Below are positions 1 through 6,683 of a DNA stretch of 14,342 nucleotides, one piece after another. The DNA is from JBGSOW01 sp041738875. GTDB taxonomy: Bacteria; Patescibacteriota; Dojkabacteria; CALFHW01. Position 1 is the stretch's first letter; each line of letters begins with the position of its first letter. The notes beneath the pieces are model-generated. The model ran no database searches. It had not been told where the DNA came from and was given only the letters and a program-made list of their open reading frames with translations. The stretch is from positions 1 through 14,342 of the forward strand of contig JBGSOW010000002.1 in assembly GCA_041738875.1 (NCBI GenBank). The letters run 5' to 3'. Both the position numbers and the translations under genes were made by a program.

Positions 1-945
1 GAGCTTGATACAGAGATCTCCATAATCTTAGAACACCTGTTAAAGGCCCGAACATTACGCCGAAATTCCGAACAAGAAGTTTCCTCAGAAACTTCTAGAG
101 TGCTTTCACGCATACTAAAGATGCGGGGTAAGGGATATTCGCTAAGAAGCGTGCTAAAGGTCGCGCCTTTTTATAACAACGACTTTCACACTTCTGTTCA
201 CAATCTTACACCTAGGAGAGATACAGAAAAGTTACATGAAATCATTATCACTCTCGTAAAAATGAGTTTTAATAAAAAAAATGGCTCAACTTTGCCACTG
301 GAAAACTCGTCTTCCTACCCCCTCAGATGTCTCGAAATTGGAATCGGAAGTGGAATACTCAGCTTAAGTTTACTGCTTGAAATTCAAAAATTTAACTTAC
401 ATAACATACGTAAGTTATCTCTAGCGCTTGATGCAACAGACATTGACTCTAGAGCTATCAAAGTGGCCAAGAAAAATTCTTTAGCTCTTTTGAATTATGA
501 ATCTGTTTTTTCTGATAATGCAATTTTTACTTTGAAAAGTTCTGACTACTTTTTCAACATAATTGAAGCAAATATTTACCCGGTCGAAATAAAAAAATAC
601 GATTTAATATTTTCTAATCCACCTTATATTCGTGAAGACGAATTTGAGAAATTAGCAGTTGAGGTAAAAATGGAACCGAGGGTTGCACTTATTTCTGGAA
701 AAGATGGATTAGATGTTTATAGAGGTATTGTAGAAAAAATTGATAATTATCTAAACGTAACAGGATTTTTTGCAGGCGAATTTAATCCTCTGCATAGCTT
801 AGGACTGACAAAATTATGGAATAGTGCTGGATTTGAGGTTAAAATAATCAAAGGTTTAGGTGGCGAGGACCGTTTCTTTATTGCAAATAGAGATCACAAA
901 CTACTCCAGAAAGCTTATGAAGCTATAGCTAAACTCATATACTAA
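1..945 (+). CDS. prmC: Peptide chain release factor N5-glutamine methyltransferase PrmC (5' end cut by window edge)
   Basis: The reading frame is open from base 1, so the GTG at 100 is internal and the true start lies upstream of the window. 314 residues are visible. PrmC uses S-adenosylmethionine to methylate the glutamine of the GGQ motif in release factors RF1/RF2 in the cytoplasm. Visible features, numbered from the first visible codon: a helical N-terminal substrate domain (about 1-65), the PrmC-typical TPRRDTE stretch (about 70-76), the SAM-binding EIGIGSG loop (about 112-118), an acidic ATDID segment after strand 2, and the catalytic NPPY at 206-209 followed by EPRVALISGKDGLD. In many genomes prfA precedes prmC, so prfA may lie just off the left edge (inference). 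There is a low-complexity insert before the SAM loop (about residues 88-108). The gene converges on htrA with only 12 nt between stop codons. The family call is firm. Confidence 0.93.
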   Translation, partial: ELDTEISIILEHLLKARTLRRNSEQEVSSETSRVLSRILKMRGKGYSLRSVLKVAPFYNNDFHTSVHNLTPRRDTEKLHEIIITLVKMSFNKKNGSTLPLENSSSYPLRCLEIGIGSGILSLSLLLEIQKFNLHNIRKLSLALDATDIDSRAIKVAKKNSLALLNYESVFSDNAIFTLKSSDYFFNIIEANIYPVEIKKYDLIFSNPPYIREDEFEKLAVEVKMEPRVALISGKDGLDVYRGIVEKIDNYLNVTGFFAGEFNPLHSLGLTKLWNSAGFEVKIIKGLGGEDRFFIANRDHKLLQKAYEAIAKLIY

Positions 946-972
946 AAAGTCATGGTACTAATTAGAATTAGT
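944..972 (-). terminator. Weak candidate terminator of htrA in the convergent junction
   Basis: On the - strand an inverted repeat of 7-bp arms (ACTAATT / AATTAGT, 957-972, 2-nt centre) overlaps the htrA stop codon. Eight bases later comes a run of five T (948-944), next to the prmC stop. The stem is all A/T except for one pair, so it is weak. It is listed because it sits exactly where a terminator is needed between two converging genes. Confidence 0.28.
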
Positions 973-2208
973 GCTAGCTAGACTTATTTCTAGCGTGACA
1001 GGAAGTCTCTCTCCATCTCTGATGATGATCGCATCAACCTCGCTACCTATTTGCTGTTTTTGTATCAACCTTGCAAGACTTTCTTCTTCAAGGCTAGCCC
1101 CATCAAATTCCAAGATTATATCCCCTCTTCTAAGTACCCCAGCCACTCTAGAAGTTGGGTCAACTGACACCACCTGCGCGCCTACAAGCACCTCACTACC
1201 TATCGTGACCAATCTAGCTCTATACTCAATCCCTAGGTAAGGAATTCGAAATTGACCGAACTGATCAAGCTCTTCCAACCTAACCCTCAAATAACTACTT
1301 GGGATTGCGAAAGAAAGGTTATCGAAACCCTGAATAGTTGCGAAATTGATACCAATCACATGGCCTAGAGAGTTCAAAAGCGGCCCTCCTGAATTTCCTG
1401 GATTGATTGCAGCATCAGTTTGTATCGTATCTTCAAATCTCTCAACATCTGTGCGCAAAAACCCACCACTACTTATCCTCACCTCACGGTTTACCCCACT
1501 TACAATCCCCGAAGTAACAGTACTACTCAAACTGCCTAACGGATTCCCTATTGCCACAACAGATTGGCCGGGCTTCACTTGTTCTGAATTTGCAAGAGTT
1601 AGTGCTTTCAAATTTGCCTTGTCTACCTTTACAATTGCAATATCATTTGTTGGATCTCTAAATATTTCTTCTATCCTAACAAGTTCATCATCCCCAGAAA
1701 ATTTCACTAAATAGTTCTCATTCACATCTGAAACAACATGGCGATTTGTCGCAATCAATCCATTTGCCGATATGACAAAACCCGTTCCAATTACCTGTTC
1801 ACCTTCCATATTGGCAGATTGGACAGCGATTCCAACGACAGATGGAATCGCTTGTTCGTAAACTTTGGCAACGTCTACAAAAGAATCTGTACTGCGGGAA
1901 TCATCTTCTGCAACACTTATGGGAAATTCCGAATCTGGATTGCTAATTACGCCTTCTTGGAAATTACTACAATTTAATCTTTGACTAATGGGTGAATTCG
2001 AAAGTGTCACATCACACACGAATGACTGCAAGTGCCCTGTTGCCCAAGTCACTCCAATGCATAAAAGCGTAATAAATAAACAGCTTAGGATAAAAATAAA
2101 AGAGATTATTATGTTGCGACACCCACCCCCTCTTTTTCTGACGACCCTTACATCTTTGTGATGAGTCACTTGGACTGGTTCGTTTTGGATTTTTTCTGCG
2201 ATCGGCAT
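958..2208 (-). CDS. htrA: Membrane-anchored HtrA/DegS-like serine protease with one PDZ domain
   Basis: A 416-aa trypsin-like serine protease of the HtrA/Deg family, which degrades or cleaves misfolded or regulatory proteins on the outer face of the membrane. Order of parts: a basic cytoplasmic tail (1-31), one hydrophobic anchor (about 32-56), a Ser/Asp-rich linker (to about 110), a protease domain (about 112-312) and a single PDZ domain (about 322-410). The catalytic triad is complete: His157 in ATNRHVV, Asp189 in TNDIAIV and Ser273 in GNSGGP. One anchor plus one PDZ matches DegS/HtrA-B architecture rather than two-PDZ DegP. Five cysteines lie in or near the anchor and linker. The ATG start at 2208 has no Shine-Dalgarno; an A/T-only hairpin (2213-2235) lies just upstream. 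It is the last gene of the - strand series, following ctpA by 78 nt, and could be a separate transcript. The family is certain; the exact substrate is unknown. Confidence 0.95.
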   Translation of the reverse strand: MPIAEKIQNEPVQVTHHKDVRVVRKRGGGCRNIIISFIFILSCLFITLLCIGVTWATGHLQSFVCDVTLSNSPISQRLNCSNFQEGVISNPDSEFPISVAEDDSRSTDSFVDVAKVYEQAIPSVVGIAVQSANMEGEQVIGTGFVISANGLIATNRHVVSDVNENYLVKFSGDDELVRIEEIFRDPTNDIAIVKVDKANLKALTLANSEQVKPGQSVVAIGNPLGSLSSTVTSGIVSGVNREVRISSGGFLRTDVERFEDTIQTDAAINPGNSGGPLLNSLGHVIGINFATIQGFDNLSFAIPSSYLRVRLEELDQFGQFRIPYLGIEYRARLVTIGSEVLVGAQVVSVDPTSRVAGVLRRGDIILEFDGASLEEESLARLIQKQQIGSEVDAIIIRDGERLPVTLEISLASTNSN

Positions 2209-2212
2209 TTCA

Positions 2213-2235
2213 ATAAATTAATAAAATTAATTTAT
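2213..2235 (-). repeat. A/T-only perfect inverted repeat just upstream of the htrA start codon
   Basis: Two perfect 10-bp arms (ATAAATTAAT and ATTAATTTAT) are separated by 3 nt and end 4 nt before the htrA ATG, where a ribosome-binding site would normally be. It contains no G or C pairs. In such A/T-rich intergenic DNA chance is a real explanation. If it is functional, it could be an operator or a leader hairpin. Confidence 0.4.
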
Positions 2236-2286
2236 GTATCTGTTTAAATATAACATCTTCAAATTATCTATTTTGCAAATTATTTA

Positions 2287-3498
2287 TTATTTGGAGGTAA
2301 TAACTTCTAGTGCTTTAGATAACTGTGGATCTCGTCTCGCTACTATATCCTGGCTCGTCATATCGACAAAATGATCAGGCACAAGTGCGTTATTCAAATC
2401 TAAATTGCGACCATTTGGTGTTAACCATTTTTTAAATACGATAAAGAGTGCTCCACCATCACTAGTCCTTTGAATAGTCTGTTCAACTCCCTTACCTAAA
2501 GTATTTTTCCCAACCAACTCTGCCCTATCCAAGTCCTGCATTGCGCCTGCCACGATCTCCGAGGCAGAAGCGCTTCCGCTATTGACTAAAACAACTACTG
2601 GGACTTCTTGCCAATTGCCATTTCTCTGCGAAAATGTTTTCGTGATATTCCCATTTCGATCTTGCTCTTGGAAAATCGTGGTCTGAGAAGGTAGGAACTC
2701 TTCCAACACATGCTTTGCAGCAACAACCCATCCACCTGTATTATTTCTTAAATCCAAAACGATGTATTTCGGATTATTTCCAATATCTCTAACTGCATCG
2801 TTCCACTGCCTGTAAAACTCAGTTAGATCAGATTCTGTAAATTTCGAGATAATTATCTGGTAACCTCCATCATCCAATCTATTATACTCGACACTATCAA
2901 CATCAATCGTTGCACGGGTAAGTGTAAATTTAAAATCCTCCGCCTCACCTGGCCTCACAACTTCCAAAACCACTTGGCTACCCTCTTCGCCTCTTATTTT
3001 TCTTGCTACTTCACCAATGGATTTACCGATCATCGTTTCACCGTCAACAGCAATTATTAAATCGTTCGCCATAACTCCAGCATTTGCAGCAGGTCCACCG
3101 ACGATAGGGGTTTCAACTTGGATGTATCCTTCATTTCTAATTAATTTTATACCTACTCCAGTAAATGTGCCTGAATTTTCTTGTTGTAAATCAGCCCACT
3201 CTGCTGCTGTGTAATAAGTCGTATACCTATCATTTAGAGCGGATAAATAGCCTTTGGCAGCACCTTGCCAGAATTCTGAAGTGGATGGCAGTTCTGCTGA
3301 AATATAGTACTGTTGTAAAAGTGAATTTATCTCAGATATTAGTGACGAGTTGACTGTGGCGCTCCTAGATACAACTACATTTGATCGTAATTGGGGCGGT
3401 AAAAAAGTATTTGCAAAATAACCTGCAAGAAATACTACCAGCGTAAATATAACACCCAAGAAGATTTTATCAGGCCTAGGCCCACTAGTTTTACTCAT
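2287..3498 (-). CDS. ctpA: C-terminal processing (tail-specific) peptidase, S41 family, CtpA
   Basis: A serine/lysine-dyad protease that cleaves proteins near their C termini in the cell envelope. Counted from the ATG at 3498 it has 403 residues: one N-terminal hydrophobic anchor (about 11-31), a helical region, a PDZ domain (about 105-195; FTGVGIKL, then GGPAANAGVMANDLIIAVDG), and a protease core with the signature GSASASEIVAG (about 308-318) carrying the nucleophilic Ser and LGKGVEQ (about 334-340) carrying the general-base Lys (residue 336). Both catalytic residues are present. I chose the ATG at 3498 because AGAGG lies 4 nt upstream of it. In-frame alternatives are an ATG at 3519 and a TTG at 3543, neither with a clear ribosome site. 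It follows the 611-aa gene and precedes htrA, so two envelope proteases are adjacent. The family is secure; the start is less so. Confidence 0.93.
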   Translation of the reverse strand: MSKTSGPRPDKIFLGVIFTLVVFLAGYFANTFLPPQLRSNVVVSRSATVNSSLISEINSLLQQYYISAELPSTSEFWQGAAKGYLSALNDRYTTYYTAAEWADLQQENSGTFTGVGIKLIRNEGYIQVETPIVGGPAANAGVMANDLIIAVDGETMIGKSIGEVARKIRGEEGSQVVLEVVRPGEAEDFKFTLTRATIDVDSVEYNRLDDGGYQIIISKFTESDLTEFYRQWNDAVRDIGNNPKYIVLDLRNNTGGWVVAAKHVLEEFLPSQTTIFQEQDRNGNITKTFSQRNGNWQEVPVVVLVNSGSASASEIVAGAMQDLDRAELVGKNTLGKGVEQTIQRTSDGGALFIVFKKWLTPNGRNLDLNNALVPDHFVDMTSQDIVARRDPQLSKALEVITSK

Positions 3499-3572
3499 AT
3501 TTCCTCTAACTGTATTCATCGATATAATCCCAGTCTTAAGCAATTAATTAATTCTAATTTATCTTATTCTTT

Positions 3573-5408
3573 TTATATTAGCCTTTGTATCGTATGCTTG
3601 TCGATAGCTGATTTAGATAATAATTGTTTAACTTCTTTAGTCAATTCTAATGAACCAATTCTAGCGTTCGGATAAATATTTAGTACTATTTCACCTGCAA
3701 CTTCTTCGCTATTATCATAGTCATCCAGAATCAGTATTTCTTCCGCTTCTGATTTGAATTTACTCGCAAATTTCTGCCCCTTGCTCCCCTGGGCAGCACT
3801 TTCGCCTCTGATTTGAAGCGTTTGAGTTGGTTTATCTAGTGCAGCAAATTTGCCAGCTGAATTTAATAATTTCGCAAAAATTAATCCTGCTGCTATTCTA
3901 TCGCTACATTTAAAAGTGCCAACTGCCATATTTGCAAATAAGCTTGCTAACAAAGCTTTCTTGACCTCTTGCGAATTTATAATTTCATGACAAATTACTT
4001 GCCTAATCTGGTCTTGCCACATTCTTAAAAGTTGCTCCTCAGTTAAATCAAAATTACAAACCACCATGAACTTGCTTTTATTGAATCTAACCTTATCTCC
4101 ACTAACATTAGACACCCATTCTTCTAATTCAGTTAGATTATTGAAAAATATTAATTCTTTAAAATCCAGGTGGTTATTTGTACGCGAAACAATCTCTGAG
4201 GAGATTATTTCCAGCGGAATTGTATTAAGGTAGAAACCTGCACTTTGCTCATAATTATCCCTAGCAAAGTAGTTATAGTTATTTATTGCGTTAAGAATAA
4301 CTGATTCGTTTGATGCGGTTTGATTAGTACTTTTCAATGGTGCAATTGAAATAATTCCATTGTTAATCTCATTTAAAACAACTTTTCCTCTTATATGCGA
4401 TTTTCTTGCGAAAATCGCATAAGGTATGACTTCATTCTTATCAATCAATTCGCCATTTAGCAGAGGATAAGTTTTTCCATTTGAGTCAAAATCAACTATA
4501 TATTTAAACAAATCCTGAGAGACGTTGGAATTCTTCCTTTTTCTATCTAACTTCACTACACTAACCCTCCCTACAAAATAATTCATCTGATAGTAAGTGA
4601 CATTGGAGTTTACGAGCAAAGTATTTACTCTGGTATTGTTATGAAAATGATGTCTATCTTTAGTAAAAATAAGGTTTGGTGATAAGCCACTAAGCTTTGG
4701 ATTAACGTATTCGAACTCATATTGCCTCAGGCAACTCTCCCAATTCGAAACAGTTAAGTTATTTGCATAAGTATTTACATATGGAAGCAAATTTAGTTCA
4801 TCAATATATACATTTATGTAGTGTGGGAGAAATTTGAACAAAGTTGGCATCAGTTTCTGACTCAAAAAATGTTCACTATTTTTTACGGTATCTACTTGTT
4901 TGCCAGTAAAAATTATTCCAACTTCACCTGAAATAATTTGGGGGAACTTTTTTTCCATTTGCGAGATAATTTTTTTACTATATATCTCTTCAATTTTGTA
5001 ATAATCTTCCGTTCCACCTAATTGAAAATCGATCTTAGCAACGTCAAATTCAATAACCTCTACTTCTTCCGCAGCTGAGTCATAAATATAAATTGTAAAA
5101 AAATCTCCAGGGTCATAGTCAAAGATAATTAAAAAATCGTATAAGTTATTTAACTCAAGCTTTGCAAGTTCAGAATTGAAAGTACTTATATCCAAATCAC
5201 TTGGTTCAGTAATGTGTTCGGCATTTTTTGGAAAATAGTCGTTTGCAAGTATTTGCTGTACATTCTCTTTACTCCGCCCAAAGTAGTAAATGCAATCGAT
5301 GGAATTCAGGGAAAAAGTAGTTACTGCAGAGTCCCCCCATACAGCAATCACATCAGTCATATTTGGTAATGGTGGTTGGGTAGGTTTTGATTTATGCGGG
5401 GCAGGCAT
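3573..5408 (-). CDS. Unrecognised 611-residue protein encoded between rpsR and ctpA
   Basis: I do not recognise this protein. No signal peptide or membrane span is visible, so it is probably cytoplasmic. It begins with a short Pro/Lys-rich tail (1-16) and has alternating hydrophobic beta-like strands (for example DFLIIFDYD, about 91-99, and EVGIIFTGK, about 162-170). It is rich in Asn, Tyr and Phe. Residues about 312-357 (PLLNGELIDKNEVIPY, then RGKVVLNEINNGIISI) have a strand-turn rhythm that could fit a small beta-barrel. A helical stretch (about 455-525, with cysteines at 473 and 501) leads to an acidic ILILDDYDN segment near 558-566. I see no clear nucleotide-binding or metal site. It lies 25 nt after rpsR and upstream of ctpA, so co-transcription is likely. 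The ATG at 5408 directly follows a hairpin and has no Shine-Dalgarno; an alternative ATG is at 5360. The length and clean frame make it a real gene. Function unknown. Confidence 0.85.
   Translation of the reverse strand: MPAPHKSKPTQPPLPNMTDVIAVWGDSAVTTFSLNSIDCIYYFGRSKENVQQILANDYFPKNAEHITEPSDLDISTFNSELAKLELNNLYDFLIIFDYDPGDFFTIYIYDSAAEEVEVIEFDVAKIDFQLGGTEDYYKIEEIYSKKIISQMEKKFPQIISGEVGIIFTGKQVDTVKNSEHFLSQKLMPTLFKFLPHYINVYIDELNLLPYVNTYANNLTVSNWESCLRQYEFEYVNPKLSGLSPNLIFTKDRHHFHNNTRVNTLLVNSNVTYYQMNYFVGRVSVVKLDRKRKNSNVSQDLFKYIVDFDSNGKTYPLLNGELIDKNEVIPYAIFARKSHIRGKVVLNEINNGIISIAPLKSTNQTASNESVILNAINNYNYFARDNYEQSAGFYLNTIPLEIISSEIVSRTNNHLDFKELIFFNNLTELEEWVSNVSGDKVRFNKSKFMVVCNFDLTEEQLLRMWQDQIRQVICHEIINSQEVKKALLASLFANMAVGTFKCSDRIAAGLIFAKLLNSAGKFAALDKPTQTLQIRGESAAQGSKGQKFASKFKSEAEEILILDDYDNSEEVAGEIVLNIYPNARIGSLELTKEVKQLLSKSAIDKHTIQRLI
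4394..4421 (-). repeat. Perfect 12-bp hairpin with GCAA tetraloop inside the 611-aa gene
   Basis: On the coding (-) strand the arms TATGCGATTTTC and GAAAATCGCATA pair perfectly around a GCAA loop closed by a C-G pair. This is the C(GNRA)G tetraloop class known for exceptional RNA stability. It lies in codons for about residues 330-338 (YAIFARKSH). The structure is directly visible; whether it acts in the mRNA is inference. Confidence 0.6.
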
Positions 5409-5430
5409 TTAAGCTAAGTTATTAGCTTAA
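5409..5430 (-). repeat. 9-bp hairpin between rpsR and the 611-aa gene, ending at the start codon
   Basis: On the - strand the arms TTAAGCTAA and TTAGCTTAA are separated by TAAC, and the second arm ends on the base immediately before the ATG at 5408. It begins 3 nt after the rpsR stop. No U-run follows, so it is not a standard intrinsic terminator. It could block or time initiation of the downstream gene, or mark a processing or decay point downstream of the ribosomal genes. Confidence 0.5.
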
Positions 5431-5433
5431 TTA

Positions 5434-5676
5434 TCATGAATACTCATTAAAAGGAAGTAGAGCCATATATCTTGCTCTTTTGATCGCTTCAGAGAGCTTT
5501 CTCTGTTCGTTTTTCTTTAATCCTGTTCTTTCAGATTCGATAATTCTACCTCTAGTTGTCACAAATTTTTTCAATTTGTAGACATCTTTATAATCAATCT
5601 CAGCCAAACTACTAAATGGATTAGCAATTGAGACTACTGGTTTCATTTTTTTTGTTTTTCTTGGTCTTTTGGCCAC
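5434..5676 (-). CDS. rpsR: Small-subunit ribosomal protein bS18
   Basis: 80 residues, the normal length for bS18, which binds beside bS6 on the platform of the 30S subunit. The diagnostic core is present: EIDYKDVYKLKKFVTTRGRI (about 26-45), followed by the RTGL and Q-R-K-L-S-E-A-IKRARYMALLPF block (about 50-76) that contacts 16S rRNA. The N-terminal tail is very basic (MAKRPRKTKKMK). The start is GTG at 5676, supported by AAGGA 7 nt upstream, one of the few good ribosome sites here. It lies 22 nt after ssb in the conserved rpsF-ssb-rpsR order. The stop is TGA with a TAA directly after it. In many bacteria rplI follows; here it is absent and the next gene is the unrecognised 611-aa protein. 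Confidence 0.96.
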   Translation of the reverse strand: MAKRPRKTKKMKPVVSIANPFSSLAEIDYKDVYKLKKFVTTRGRIIESERTGLKKNEQRKLSEAIKRARYMALLPFNEYS

Positions 5677-5698
5677 GTTGTTTTCCTTCTAAATTAGA

Positions 5699-6316
5699 TC
5701 AAAATAAATCGTCACCCGAAATATCTGCAGATGACTTGGATTTGTTATTATTACCTGAACCAGACTCTTCACTTGAACCTGTCCCATTTTCTAACTCATT
5801 CTCACTATTTGCCTCAGTTGAAGCTGTGGTTGAGTTACTACCTATAATATCGTCCTCAGATGCACCATCATTCGAAGCTACAACTGCTTCATCGTATTCA
5901 CCTGCGCCTTCTTCAGTTGCACTATCCAAACCTTCAGCTACTATACTCTCTCCTTCAAATCCAACTCCTTTTTTACCTTTGCTATCCAATATCTTCATAT
6001 CCAAAGCTTTTACCTCAGTCCTATAGTGCCTAACACCATTTTCGTCAGTCCACATTCTTGTTCTTAGTTCACCTTCAATAAATACTGACATACCTACTGA
6101 CAAAAGTTGTGCGCAAATTTCAGCTAGTTTATTCCATGCAACTACATTGTGAAACTCTGTTCTTTCCTGAACCCCACCATTGCCATCTTTCCAGACAGAA
6201 TTAGTAGCAAGTCCAAAAGTCGCAACAACAGATGAGCTGTTTGTGTTTTTAACAATTGGGTTCCTAGTTAAATTCCCAATTAGAAATACTTTGTTTAATG
6301 ATCTTGAAGTCGACAT
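5699..6316 (-). CDS. ssb: Single-stranded DNA-binding protein
   Basis: 205 residues. SSB coats single-stranded DNA during replication and repair and recruits partner proteins through its C-terminal tip. The OB-fold DNA-binding domain spans about 1-112: NKVFLIGNLTRNP, VATFGLATN, RTEFHNVVAWNKLAEICAQLL, GELRTRMW. A long flexible linker (about 113-195) is rich in Ser, Glu, Gly and Asn. The protein ends in the acidic tip SGDDLF, matching the conserved acidic-plus-Phe terminus. Because that tip must be at the very end, the following TGA is read as a true stop. The ATG at 6316 is preceded by GGAG, but only 2 nt away. It lies between rpsF (25 nt upstream) and rpsR (22 nt downstream), the standard arrangement. 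The identification is firm. Confidence 0.97.
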   Translation of the reverse strand: MSTSRSLNKVFLIGNLTRNPIVKNTNSSSVVATFGLATNSVWKDGNGGVQERTEFHNVVAWNKLAEICAQLLSVGMSVFIEGELRTRMWTDENGVRHYRTEVKALDMKILDSKGKKGVGFEGESIVAEGLDSATEEGAGEYDEAVVASNDGASEDDIIGSNSTTASTEANSENELENGTGSSEESGSGNNNKSKSSADISGDDLF

Positions 6317-6341
6317 TTCTCCGCTTTAGTAATTAAATAAA

Positions 6342-6641
6342 TTACAGGTGCTTCTCTAAAATTAATATATGCCTGATAAACGCGTCATTTAGTTTGATAT
6401 AGCCTTCAAGCTCAGCAACCTTACCTGGCTCCATTTCGATTTTATAAACAATATAGTAACCTTCTTTGTGGTCTGAGATCTCATATGCAAGATGTCTTTT
6501 ACCCCATACGTCAGTCTGAGTCACTTTTGCTGCTAATTTTTCAATATGAGCCTGGAATTTTTTTTGTACCTTAAGTCTTTCTTCTTCAGTCAAAATAGGT
6601 TTAATAATGACCATCAATTCGTATTTATCCATTTTTTGCAT
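6342..6641 (-). CDS. rpsF: Small-subunit ribosomal protein bS6
   Basis: 99 residues, the usual bS6 length. It pairs with bS18 on the 30S platform. The ferredoxin-like pattern is clear: YELMVIIKPILTEEE (strand 1 and turn), a helix to about residue 38, the WGKRHLAYEI segment (about 46-55), KEGYYIVYKIE (about 59-69) and the final helix and strand ending FIRHILILEKHL. Two ATG codons are possible, at 6641 and 6632; neither has a Shine-Dalgarno, and I kept the longer. The 42-nt gap after the metallo-hydrolase gene shows no convincing promoter, so rpsF-ssb-rpsR may be read through from upstream. The short leader shows no CCG-containing hairpin of the kind bound by the S6:S18 pair in the known autoregulated leaders. 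Confidence 0.96.
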   Translation of the reverse strand: MQKMDKYELMVIIKPILTEEERLKVQKKFQAHIEKLAAKVTQTDVWGKRHLAYEISDHKEGYYIVYKIEMEPGKVAELEGYIKLNDAFIRHILILEKHL

Positions 6642-6683
6642 TAGTTATTGTTGTTTTGTTACTTAAATTCAGAATTAATGATA

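Noticed and set aside
100..945. GTG at 100 as the start of prmC.
   Set aside because: The frame is open to base 1 and the upstream residues (ELDTEISIILEHLLKAR) match the PrmC N-terminal helical domain, so the gene continues off the left edge.
971..1977. Several + strand open frames opposite htrA, and similar ones opposite ctpA, ssb, dnaX and others.
   Set aside because: They lie antisense inside genes with clear family motifs, have low-complexity Ser/Leu-rich translations and show no motif or ribosome site of their own.
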